NCBI GenBank assembly: GCA_031289575.1
Contig: JAITPE010000154.1
Location: 1 to 7,783, forward strand
Length of the DNA stretch: 7,783 nucleotides
Direction of reading: 5' to 3'
DNA from: Spirochaetia bacterium
Lineage (GTDB): Bacteria > Spirochaetota > UBA4802 > UBA5550
Shown piece after piece: positions 1 to 5,725 of this stretch. Positions within the stretch are counted from its first letter, which is position 1; each line of letters opens with the position of its first letter. The translations under genes and the position numbers were made by a program. The notes below the pieces were generated by a model. It had not been told where the DNA came from. It did not search any database and worked only from the letters and a program-made list of their open reading frames with translations.

Positions 1-204
1 ATTAACGCGATGATAGCCGAGGAGATCTCCAAAAACATGAAGCATTACGCAAGGGTGGAGCAGATTCGCAACTTCAAGCTGCTCGACGCGGACTGGAGCC
101 AGGAAACCGGAGAGCTCACCCCTTCGCTCAAGGTAAAGCGCAAGGTGGTGGAGGAAAAATATTCCGCCGAGATCGAAGGCATGTATCCGCCAGATAACAG
201 TTAG
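1..204 (+). CDS. AMP-forming long-chain acyl-CoA synthetase, C-terminal end only (5' truncated by window)
   Basis: The reading frame is open from base 1 and ends at TAG 202-204, so only about the last 67 residues are present; the internal ATG at 10 is not the true start. Seen: the end contains NFKLLDADWSQETGELTPSL followed by KVKRKVVEEKY and IEGMY. The GELTPxLKVKRxVVxEKYxxxIExMY pattern is typical of the C-terminal subdomain of long-chain fatty-acid CoA ligases, which adenylate a fatty acid and then transfer it to CoA. The lysine-rich KVKRK segment belongs to the mobile lid of this superfamily. The catalytic N-terminal domain lies outside the window, so substrate preference cannot be judged. 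A terminator follows about 40 bp after the stop, so the gene appears transcriptionally separate from the flagellar cluster and its adjacency is probably incidental. Confidence 0.78.
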   Translation: MNAMIAEEISKNMKHYARVEQIRNFKLLDADWSQETGELTPSLKVKRKVVEEKYSAEIEGMYPPDNS

Positions 205-247
205 GCGGAATAAAAAGCGAAATGGCATGCGGATCGGATTGGCATAA

Positions 248-277
248 TAAAAGCGGGATAGCATCCCGCTTTTATTT
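248..277 (+). terminator. Rho-independent terminator after the acyl-CoA synthetase gene
   Basis: A perfect 12-bp inverted repeat pairs TAAAAGCGGGAT (248-259) with ATCCCGCTTTTA (263-274) around an AGC loop (260-262). The right arm contains TTTT and is followed by TTTATA. The A-rich left flank could also let it work on the minus strand. It lies 44 bp past the upstream stop codon and 166 bp before flgB, so it separates the two transcription units. It implies that flgB needs a promoter located between about 278 and 440. Confidence 0.88.
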
Positions 278-334
278 ATAACCCAAACATTTCATCAAAT
301 TTATACAAAATTCTGTGCTCTGACCCCGCCGGCA

Positions 335-369
335 AAAAAACGCATTATGTCGCATAAAAAACGCTTATG
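335..369 (+). repeat. Imperfect direct repeat in the flgB leader
   Basis: AAAAAACGCATTATG (335-349) recurs as AAAAAACGCTTATG (356-369), differing by one missing A. The copies are offset by 21 bp, about two helical turns, so both would face the same side of the DNA. The repeat lies between the upstream terminator and the flgB start. It could be a tandem protein-binding site, but no known regulator motif is recognised. I could not identify a convincing -35/-10 pair or a sigma-28 type box (TAAA-N15-GCCGATAA) in 278-439. Confidence 0.4.
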
Positions 370-439
370 GATTTTTTTGATATGCCGAATAACAAAGTAG
401 AGGATTCGGCCGACAGGCTGTATAAATGCGAGGTGGCGG

Positions 440-868
440 ATGTTTAGAGACAGCGGTCTTATGCGTACAAATTATCTTCTTGAAAGGGGGCTCGACACCG
501 AGAGTGTCCGGCGCAAGGTTATTGCCAACAATATAGCCAACGCGGAGGTGCCTCACTTCAAGAGGAGCGAGGTTAATTTCGAGAGCGAAATCAAGCGGGT
601 CATAGCCGGTAACAGCAATCCCGATAACAAGCTGCCCGCGCTCATGGAGCACCAAAAACATATTCCTTTTTACACCGAGAGGGATATACGAAGCGTAGAC
701 CCGAGGATTAATTTTGATTACAATACTACAGCTTTAAACGACGGCAATAATGTTGATATAGAAAAAGAAATGGTGGATGCGGCACAGAATCTCATGCGCT
801 ATAACGCGTTCACCGCGGGACTTAATCATAACTTCAGAATGCTCAAAGCCGCCATGAGATCGGCCTAA
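440..868 (+). CDS. flgB: Flagellar basal-body proximal rod protein FlgB
   Basis: This 142-residue protein has the usual length of FlgB, one of the rod proteins between the MS ring and the distal rod. Seen: the N-terminal rod/hook signature RRKVIANNIANAEVPHFKRS at residues 24-43, including NNIAN at 30-34. A C-terminal helix runs from about residue 105 (EKEMVDAAQNLMRYNAFTAG) and would pair with the N-terminal helix in the assembled rod. The start at 440 is the only ATG after an in-frame TAG at 398-400 that has a ribosome-binding site (GAGG at 430-433). Met8 at 461 is a weaker alternative. It is the first gene of the cluster, and its stop overlaps the flgC ribosome-binding site, so the two are probably translationally linked. 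The protein lacks a cleavable signal peptide, as expected for a substrate of the flagellar type III exporter. Confidence 0.96.
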   Translation: MFRDSGLMRTNYLLERGLDTESVRRKVIANNIANAEVPHFKRSEVNFESEIKRVIAGNSNPDNKLPALMEHQKHIPFYTERDIRSVDPRINFDYNTTALNDGNNVDIEKEMVDAAQNLMRYNAFTAGLNHNFRMLKAAMRSA

Positions 869-878
869 GGAGTAAAGT

Positions 879-1352
879 ATGGGAATGTTCGACAGTTTTA
901 ATATAGCCTCAACCGGACTCACGGCTCAGCGGCTGAGGATGGACCTCATAAGCAGCAATATTGCCAACGCTGTAACCACGAGGACTCCGGAGGGCGACGG
1001 GCCGTATGTCAGGAAAAGGGCGATTTTCGCGCCGGTGAATGTGCGTCCCTTTTACAAATCGCCCTTTGTGCCGGAGAGGATTGAGCATGGCGTGGGGCAG
1101 GGCGTCAGAGTGGTAAAGATTGAGGAAGACAATTCGCCCTCCAATCCGATACGCTTAGTATATGACCCTGATCATCCGGACGCGATAAACACAGGCCCTG
1201 AAAAGGGATATGTCCGCATGCCGAATGTGAATGTTGTCACAGAAATGACCGACCTCATAGAGGCTTCGCGCGCCTATGAGGCGAACGTAACTATGGTAAA
1301 TAACGCCAAGACTATGTTCAGCCGCGCTCTTGAGATAGGAAGAAGCGCGTAA
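879..1352 (+). CDS. flgC: Flagellar basal-body proximal rod protein FlgC
   Basis: This 157-residue protein is FlgC, a second proximal rod subunit. Seen: residues 3-30 (MFDSFNIASTGLTAQRLRMD, then LISSNIAN) form the conserved N-terminal rod motif. Residues 110-155 (GYVRMPNVNVVTEMTDLIEA, then SRAYEAN) form the C-terminal flagellar domain shared with FlgE, FlgF and FlgG. The insert between them is short, as usual for FlgC. The ATG at 879 has AAGGAG at 867-872 with 6-nt spacing, overlapping the flgB stop. There is no signal peptide; export is through the flagellar apparatus. It is followed by an unusually long 189-bp gap before fliE. Confidence 0.96.
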   Translation: MGMFDSFNIASTGLTAQRLRMDLISSNIANAVTTRTPEGDGPYVRKRAIFAPVNVRPFYKSPFVPERIEHGVGQGVRVVKIEEDNSPSNPIRLVYDPDHPDAINTGPEKGYVRMPNVNVVTEMTDLIEASRAYEANVTMVNNAKTMFSRALEIGRSA

Positions 1353-1430
1353 AAAGGAATAGAGAAATAAAGGAAGGCTTTTTATTTACTATGAATGCAA
1401 AAGCAATGATGAAATAAACGTTACACATGA

Positions 1431-1541
1431 GCGCTCCGGGGTGATTTCGCCGTACAGGGAGCGCCGTCCGGCCCCGGCCGGCTGCGATGTCCATATCAGC
1501 TTGATATCTTTCCGCAATATAATAAACAGGGAGGCGCGCCG
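1431..1541 (+). promoter_or_regulatory. Structured untranslated segment upstream of fliE
   Basis: The 189-bp gap between flgC and fliE holds three inverted repeats in a row. The first pairs GCGCTCC (1431-1437) with GGAGCGC (1458-1464). The second is CCGGCC (1468-1473) with GGCCGG (1476-1481). The third is ATATCA-GCT-TGATAT (1493-1507). The fliE ribosome-binding site AGGGAGG (1528-1534) lies in ACAGGGAGGCGCGCCG (1526-1541), which closely resembles ACAGGGAGCGCCG at 1454-1466. GCGCTCC can therefore pair perfectly with 1458-1464 or, with one bulged G, with the ribosome-binding region 1530-1537. The pairings are seen in the sequence; a regulatory role is inferred. No known riboswitch class is recognised. 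No T-run follows the stems, so this is not an intrinsic terminator. Confidence 0.4.
1493..1507. repeat. Palindrome upstream of fliE, possible operator
   Basis: ATATCA and TGATAT form a perfect 6-bp inverted repeat around GCT, ending 34 bp before the fliE start. A perfect TATAAT (1518-1523) lies just downstream, but no good -35 sits 16-18 bp before it. A transcript from it would begin near 1530, inside the fliE ribosome-binding site. A dimeric regulator site is possible but unproven; it could also be the third hairpin of the leader. Confidence 0.3.
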
Positions 1542-1868
1542 ATGAACGCGGACGCTATTTTTACAGGGAACGTTGTGAAGATGTTCACAACAGATCCTCT
1601 GCACTATGCCAATGATAAGAAGCAGGGGATCCCGTCTGATGATGTTTCAACATCTTTCTCGCAGCTTTTAGAGGGAGCGGTTAACAAGGTCAATGATCTG
1701 CAGATTGATGCCGAACAGATGCAGGATACAATGATTCATTCGCCGGCATCGGTTGATATTCATACTGTAATGCTCGCGCTGCAAAAGGCCGAGGTTTCGT
1801 TCACATTCGTTAAATCTGTGCGCGACGAGGCCATAAGGTCTTACCGTGAGCTTATGAATCTGCGTTAA
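1542..1868 (+). CDS. fliE: Flagellar hook-basal body complex protein FliE
   Basis: This 108-residue protein matches the normal size of FliE, the adaptor between the MS ring (FliF) and the proximal rod (FlgB) and an early export substrate. Seen: SFSQLLEGAVNKVNDLQ at residues 38-54 and the diagnostic C-terminal half VDIHTVMLALQKAEVSFTFV at 71-90, then RDEAIRSYRELMNLR to the end. The first 35 residues are variable, as is common. The start is set by AGGGAGG at 1528-1534, 7 nt before ATG. The frame is open back to 1431 but contains no other start codon. The gene stands alone between two non-coding gaps of 189 and 139 bp, unusual because its neighbours in this cluster are normally close together. 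Confidence 0.95.
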   Translation: MNADAIFTGNVVKMFTTDPLHYANDKKQGIPSDDVSTSFSQLLEGAVNKVNDLQIDAEQMQDTMIHSPASVDIHTVMLALQKAEVSFTFVKSVRDEAIRSYRELMNLR

Positions 1869-1933
1869 TGAGGTAAAAATTGTGATTTTGGCAATAAAAT
1901 CTGCGAATCCGGTGTTTTTTATATGGAAATTAA

Positions 1934-1968
1934 TTGACATTTTTTTTATTGTTTTTTAAATGTATTAT
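1934..1968 (+). promoter_or_regulatory. Probable sigma-70-type promoter for fliF
   Basis: A perfect -35 hexamer TTGACA (1934-1939) lies in the AT-rich 139-bp gap between fliE and fliF. Two -10 candidates follow. TTAAAT (1956-1961, 4 of 6 matches) is at a 16-bp spacing. TATTAT (1963-1968, 5 of 6) is at a 23-bp spacing, which is too long for the standard enzyme. The spacer contains T8 (1940-1947) and T6 (1952-1957). Transcription from the first would leave a leader of roughly 40 nt including the fliF ribosome-binding site AAGGAA. The -35 match is clear; the choice of -10 is uncertain. Confidence 0.5.
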
Positions 1969-2007
1969 GTCACATTAGTTAATATCCCATGAAAAAGGAA
2001 AAACAGT

Positions 2008-3711
2008 ATGGGCGCACTCTTGACAAGAATCATATCACAGGTTAAAGATGTTTTCGGCAAATTGGATAAGACCAAGCGCATAATAATCGGCGCGGTAGCC
2101 GGTGTTGTAATCTTATCATTTGCTGTTCTCGTCAATGTATCAAGAGGGGAACCGAATGTTCTTCTCTTCGCGGAGCTTTCTTCGAATGATTTTGGTTCGG
2201 TTACCAAAAAATTGGAAGAACTCGGTTATTACTACAAGGCGGCCGCCGGCACATCGGTATTTGTGCGCCCGGGCGACCGTGAGCTTATTCTCACAAAATT
2301 GGCGCAGGAGGAGTCCATACCAAAGGGCATTCCGGGCTGGAAGCTCTTTGACATAACAAAATGGACCGACACCGAGAGAGAACTTGATGTAAAGTACATG
2401 AGGGCGCTGCGCGATGAGGTCAAGAGGCATATAGAATCCCTCAAGAACATTGAAAAGGCATCGGTTGATATAGCAATTGCCGAGGACAGCCTTTATACCG
2501 ACAAAAACACGCCGTATACGGCCGCGGTTACCGTGCATCTCGCCGACGGGTTCGAGTCGCTGAGCAGTAAGGAAATAAAGGGAATTGTTCAGCTCGTCTC
2601 AAGGGCGGTAGGCAACAGGCTCAAGCCGGAGGACGTAATAGTAACCAATGAATACGGCAAAATAATATCCGATTTTAACGATGATGTCGAGGCGGCCAAG
2701 ACCGAGTATACCATCATTGAGCAGCGCAAAAAAATAGAAGAACAGGCGCGCGTTAAGCTGCTCAAAGACATAAAAGACGGCCTGCAGACTGTGTATTCTG
2801 AGGATCGTGTGCAGATTGTCCGCCTCAATATGGATTTTAACTGGGACAAGAGGAAAGAACACGCGGAAGAGCATTTTCCTGTTACTATGATACCCGACAA
2901 TCCTAATACCCCGTATTCGGAGCTTGTGACCAAGGACTCTCTTGAAATATCAAAAAAAGACACAAAGGAGCACTTTCAGGGGCGCGGCTTTAACCCAACA
3001 GGGCCGGCCGGAGTTGACCCCAATACTCCGCCCGGTTACAAGGCGAGCGACGACCAGTACGCGGTATATGATAAAAATGAAACAATTACAAACTTCGGCG
3101 TTAATAAAAGAATTACCGATACCGAACGCGCTCCCTATGATGTCACGAAACTTTCAATATCCATAGCGATTGACGGCATACAGGATCTGCCCAAGCAGCC
3201 CGACGGCTCGTACGATCTTGACCCGAATAAGAAGCCGGTGCAAATACCGCTTACGCCGGAGGAACTGAGAAGCGTCGAAAATGTTGTCAAGAAGGCCATC
3301 AATTTTGACTCGGCGCGCGGCGACCAGGTTGCCGTTGAGAATATAATGTTTGACAGAACCAGCTACTGGAACGCACTTAGAGAGGAGTACCGACGCAAGG
3401 AGCAGATGAAGAAGCTGATCTTTGCGGGCATCATCGGCATTGTGACTCTGTTTCTCGGTTTCATTCTCTTCCGTACAATTCAGCGCGAGATTGAGCGCCG
3501 CCGCCGTCTCAGGGAGGAGCAGCTTGCTCTTGAGCAGCAGAGAATGAGGGAGGCCGCACTCAGGGTAGCCGAAGAAGAGGGTATTGACGTAGAGCTCTCT
3601 TTGGAGGAAAGGGCAAGAATGGAACTCCAGGAGAACGCCATCAACTTGGCCAAAGAGCGGCCTGATGATGTCGCCAAACTTCTGCGGACATGGCTTGCGG
3701 ACGAAGGGTAA
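2008..3711 (+). CDS. fliF: Flagellar MS-ring protein FliF
   Basis: FliF forms the MS ring in the inner membrane, the base on which rotor and export apparatus assemble. The 567 residues are the usual length. Seen in order: a first membrane helix at about 24-44 (RIIIGAVAGVVILSFAVLV); a YscJ/FliF ring domain at roughly 46-225; a second periplasmic domain to about 450; a second membrane helix at about 470-489 (LIFAGIIGIVTLFLGFILF); a basic stretch ERRRRLR; and a cytoplasmic tail ending ENAINLAKERPDDVAKLLRT, which matches the FliG-binding segment. Residues 287-303 (EEHFPVTMIPDNPNTPY) and 331-353 (GFNPTGPAGVDPNTPPGYK region) are hallmarks I associate with spirochaetal FliF. The ATG is preceded by AAGGAA (1995-2000) with 7-nt spacing. 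It probably has its own promoter, and a hairpin follows before fliG. Confidence 0.97.
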   Translation: MGALLTRIISQVKDVFGKLDKTKRIIIGAVAGVVILSFAVLVNVSRGEPNVLLFAELSSNDFGSVTKKLEELGYYYKAAAGTSVFVRPGDRELILTKLAQEESIPKGIPGWKLFDITKWTDTERELDVKYMRALRDEVKRHIESLKNIEKASVDIAIAEDSLYTDKNTPYTAAVTVHLADGFESLSSKEIKGIVQLVSRAVGNRLKPEDVIVTNEYGKIISDFNDDVEAAKTEYTIIEQRKKIEEQARVKLLKDIKDGLQTVYSEDRVQIVRLNMDFNWDKRKEHAEEHFPVTMIPDNPNTPYSELVTKDSLEISKKDTKEHFQGRGFNPTGPAGVDPNTPPGYKASDDQYAVYDKNETITNFGVNKRITDTERAPYDVTKLSISIAIDGIQDLPKQPDGSYDLDPNKKPVQIPLTPEELRSVENVVKKAINFDSARGDQVAVENIMFDRTSYWNALREEYRRKEQMKKLIFAGIIGIVTLFLGFILFRTIQREIERRRRLREEQLALEQQRMREAALRVAEEEGIDVELSLEERARMELQENAINLAKERPDDVAKLLRTWLADEG

Positions 3712-3724
3712 AACATCCGGTGAG

Positions 3725-3744
3725 GCGCGCAAACTTTTGCGCGC
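3725..3744 (+). other. GC-rich stem-loop between fliF and fliG
   Basis: GCGCGCAAA (3725-3733) pairs perfectly with TTTGCGCGC (3736-3744), a 9-bp inverted repeat with a two-base centre, most likely an 8-bp stem with an ACTT tetraloop. No T-run follows (next is GGCTTGCCGAAAAAG), so it is not an intrinsic terminator. It sits 13 nt after the fliF stop and 26 nt before the fliG ribosome-binding site (AAGGA, 3771-3775). It may protect or mark an mRNA end and so help set the FliF:FliG ratio; that role is inference. Confidence 0.5.
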
Positions 3745-3781
3745 GGCTTGCCGAAAAAGATTTTAAGATTAAGGATTTGTA

Positions 3782-4792
3782 ATGGCTAAGAAACAGGAAC
3801 TCACTGGAAAACAAAAGGCCGCTATTTTTCTCGTTTCACTCGGATCGGATGTGTCCTCGGCTATTTTCAAGCACATGAGGGAAGACGAAATAGAGCAGCT
3901 CACTTTTGAAATTGCCAGGCTCGACAGGATTGAGCCGGAAGACCGTGACGCGGTTCTCCAGGAGTTTCAGGAAATGATGATGGCTCAGGATTTTATCACC
4001 AGCGGAGGCATCGACTACGCGAGGGATATCTTAGAGAGAGCCTTAGGAACACAAAAAGCCATTGATATAGTAAACCGCCTGACCTCGTCGCTGCAGGTAA
4101 GGCCGTTTGATTTTATAAGAAGAACCGACCCAAGCCATCTCCTTAACTTTATACAGGGCGAGCACCCGCAGACCATTGCGCTTATTTTGGCGTACCTTGA
4201 TCCGCAAAAGGCCGCGCTCATTCTTGCCGGTTTGAATCATCAAATTCAGGCCGATGTGGCGCGCCGAATTGCTGTTATGGACCGCACATCGCCGGATGTT
4301 CTCCGCGAGGTTGAGAGGGTTCTTGAGCGCAAACTCTCCACGCTTGCCAGTGAAGACTTTACATCGGCCGGCGGTGTTGACGCTATTGTTGAGGTTCTGA
4401 ACAATGTAGACCGTTCAACCGAGAAGGTTATCATAGAGGCTCTTGAGGAAGAAGACCCGGAACTCGCGGAAGAGATCAAGAAGCGCATGTTCATATTCGA
4501 GGATATTGTTCTTTTGGACGACCGCTCAATACAAAAAGTTTTGCGCGAGGTAGACCCGCAGGATCTCGCCAAGGCGCTGAAAGGGGTCGATGCCGAGGTG
4601 CAGGAAAAAATATTTAGAAACATGTCAAAGCGCGCCTCATCGCTTCTCAGAGAGGATATGGACTTTATGGGGCCTGTCCGTTTAAAAGACGTTGAGGAAT
4701 CGCAGCAAAAGATTGTAAACATAATAAGAAAACTTGAGGATGCCGGAGATATAATTGTAGCCCGTGCCGGCGAGGAGGAACTGGTTGTCTAA
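3782..4792 (+). CDS. fliG: Flagellar motor switch protein FliG (FliG2-type)
   Basis: FliG is the rotor protein that binds the FliF tail and contacts the stator to generate torque. The 336 residues are typical. Seen: N-terminal FliF-binding domain (about 1-100, ELTGKQKAAIFLVSLGSDVS); middle domain with the EHPQTIALILAYLDP motif (EHPQ at 127-130); C-terminal domain from about 195. By my alignment to E. coli FliG from memory, the charged torque residues map to K267, R284, E291, D292 and R300, so all positions keep their charge (Asp288 replaced by Glu). The tail GPVRLKDVEESQQKIVNIIR is strongly conserved. Many spirochaetes carry two FliG proteins, and the copy next to fliF is called FliG2. The ATG follows AAGGA at 3771-3775 by 6 nt. 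The last 8 bases overlap the proposed fliH start. Confidence 0.97.
   Translation: MAKKQELTGKQKAAIFLVSLGSDVSSAIFKHMREDEIEQLTFEIARLDRIEPEDRDAVLQEFQEMMMAQDFITSGGIDYARDILERALGTQKAIDIVNRLTSSLQVRPFDFIRRTDPSHLLNFIQGEHPQTIALILAYLDPQKAALILAGLNHQIQADVARRIAVMDRTSPDVLREVERVLERKLSTLASEDFTSAGGVDAIVEVLNNVDRSTEKVIIEALEEEDPELAEEIKKRMFIFEDIVLLDDRSIQKVLREVDPQDLAKALKGVDAEVQEKIFRNMSKRASSLLREDMDFMGPVRLKDVEESQQKIVNIIRKLEDAGDIIVARAGEEELVV
4772..4779 (+). promoter_or_regulatory. Ribosome-binding site that decides the fliH start
   Basis: GAGGAGGA lies inside the end of fliG, 5 nt before TTG at 4785. This strong site supports the TTG as the fliH start instead of the in-frame GTG at 4764, which lies upstream of this site and has no comparable sequence before it. 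Confidence 0.65.
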
Positions 4793-5711
4793 ACTTGTAT
4801 TTAAGCCGAATCAGGTCAAGCAGACCTTTGAGGAGAAGCAGATTGAGCTTCCGAGCAAGTATATGCAGAATCTCATCAATACCGACGACTTTAAGGAGTT
4901 CGAGATTGATGAAATGGGAAATCCCATTGACCTCTATAAGGGCCCGTCTATTGAAGAGATGGAGGCCGAGCTTGAGCGCTACCGCCGTGAAACGCAGGAA
5001 GAGGTCAGCGATATGCTTCGCTCGGCCAGAGAACAGTCCGCGAACATAATTGAAAACGGAAAGCAGACAAGCTTTAATGAACTGCAAAAGGCCTCGGAAG
5101 AGGTTACGCGCAAAATGGAACAGCTCAAGAGCGATTCCGAGCGCGAAATTGAACGGGGAAAATTTGAGGCCGAAAAAATAATCAAGGAGGCCGAACTCAA
5201 AGCCTCGGAAATAGAGCACGAGGCTTACAGGCGCGGCCATGAATCGGGACGCGATGAGGGCTATAAGGACGGACAGTCCGAGGTCATGCGGCTCATAGAC
5301 CGCCTTGCAACTGTTTTGGCAAAGGCTGTGGATGTCCGCGACGAAATCATACACTCTTCTGAAAAGCTCATGACCGAGATGATTCTCATGATTGCGCGCA
5401 AGGTAATAAAGGACGAGATTGTTGAACGCAGAGAGGTTGTCATCAATAATATCAAGGAATCTATCAGGCGTATTAAAGACAGAGACCGCATTGATATAAG
5501 GGTAAACTTTGCCGACCTCGACATGACAACGGCCCACAAGGACGAAATCATAAAGATGATGGAAACGCTGAAAAAGATAAACATATACGAAGACTCCCGC
5601 GTCGAAAGGGGCGGATGCATAATAGAGACTGATGTCGGCGCAATAGACGCGCGGATCTCAACGCAGCTCGACGCGATTGAAGAAGCCATAAGAAATACGG
5701 CGACCATCTAA
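4785..5711 (+). CDS. fliH: Flagellar assembly protein FliH (export ATPase regulator)
   Basis: FliH binds the ATPase FliI as a dimer, restrains its activity and links it to the C-ring. I choose the TTG at 4785 (308 residues, beginning MSKLVFKPNQVKQTF) because GAGGAGGA precedes it and spirochaetal FliH usually begins with a short M-x-K-x-V-F-[KR] segment. The GTG at 4764 would add 7 residues. Seen: a long charged coiled coil at about 55-150; a glycine repeat with G151, G155, G159 and G163 (A147 one step earlier), the GxxxG pattern known in FliH; and a C-terminal FliH domain ending ERGGCIIETDVGAIDARIST (274-293). The start overlaps fliG by 8 nt, suggesting translational coupling. Sequence divergence in the N-terminal half is normal for the family. 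Confidence 0.93.
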   Translation: MSKLVFKPNQVKQTFEEKQIELPSKYMQNLINTDDFKEFEIDEMGNPIDLYKGPSIEEMEAELERYRRETQEEVSDMLRSAREQSANIIENGKQTSFNELQKASEEVTRKMEQLKSDSEREIERGKFEAEKIIKEAELKASEIEHEAYRRGHESGRDEGYKDGQSEVMRLIDRLATVLAKAVDVRDEIIHSSEKLMTEMILMIARKVIKDEIVERREVVINNIKESIRRIKDRDRIDIRVNFADLDMTTAHKDEIIKMMETLKKINIYEDSRVERGGCIIETDVGAIDARISTQLDAIEEAIRNTATI

Positions 5712-5725
5712 AAGGAAATCATGAG

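Noticed and set aside
355..392. Sigma-28-like promoter (TAAA and GCCGAATAA) before flgB
   Set aside because: The -10-like box carries an extra base and the gap to TAAA is about 25 nt instead of about 15, so the match is not credible.
1353..1541. Cyclic di-GMP or other known riboswitch before fliE
   Set aside because: Known conserved cores, such as those of the GEMM c-di-GMP aptamer, are not visible; only generic inverted repeats are seen.
1389..1604. 71-codon minus-strand ORF spanning the flgC-fliE gap
   Set aside because: It needs a GTG start inside fliE, has no ribosome-binding site on that strand, and runs through the inverted repeats; the product resembles no known family.
1884..1920. 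Possible terminator after fliE (GATTTT/AAAATC hairpin, T6 downstream)
   Set aside because: The stem is only 6 bp and AT-rich, and the T-run is 13 nt away from it, so it does not fit an intrinsic terminator.
3154..3732. 192-codon ORF on the minus strand opposite fliF
   Set aside because: Also codon-aligned antisense to a clearly real gene; the product shows no family pattern and the frame is explained by fliF codon use.
4665..5537. 290-codon ORF on the minus strand opposite fliH and the end of fliG
   Set aside because: It is codon-aligned with fliH in antisense, and its openness follows from the scarcity of TTA, CTA and TCA codons in fliH. Its Leu/Phe-rich sequence mirrors Glu and Lys codons, and it has no recognisable domain.
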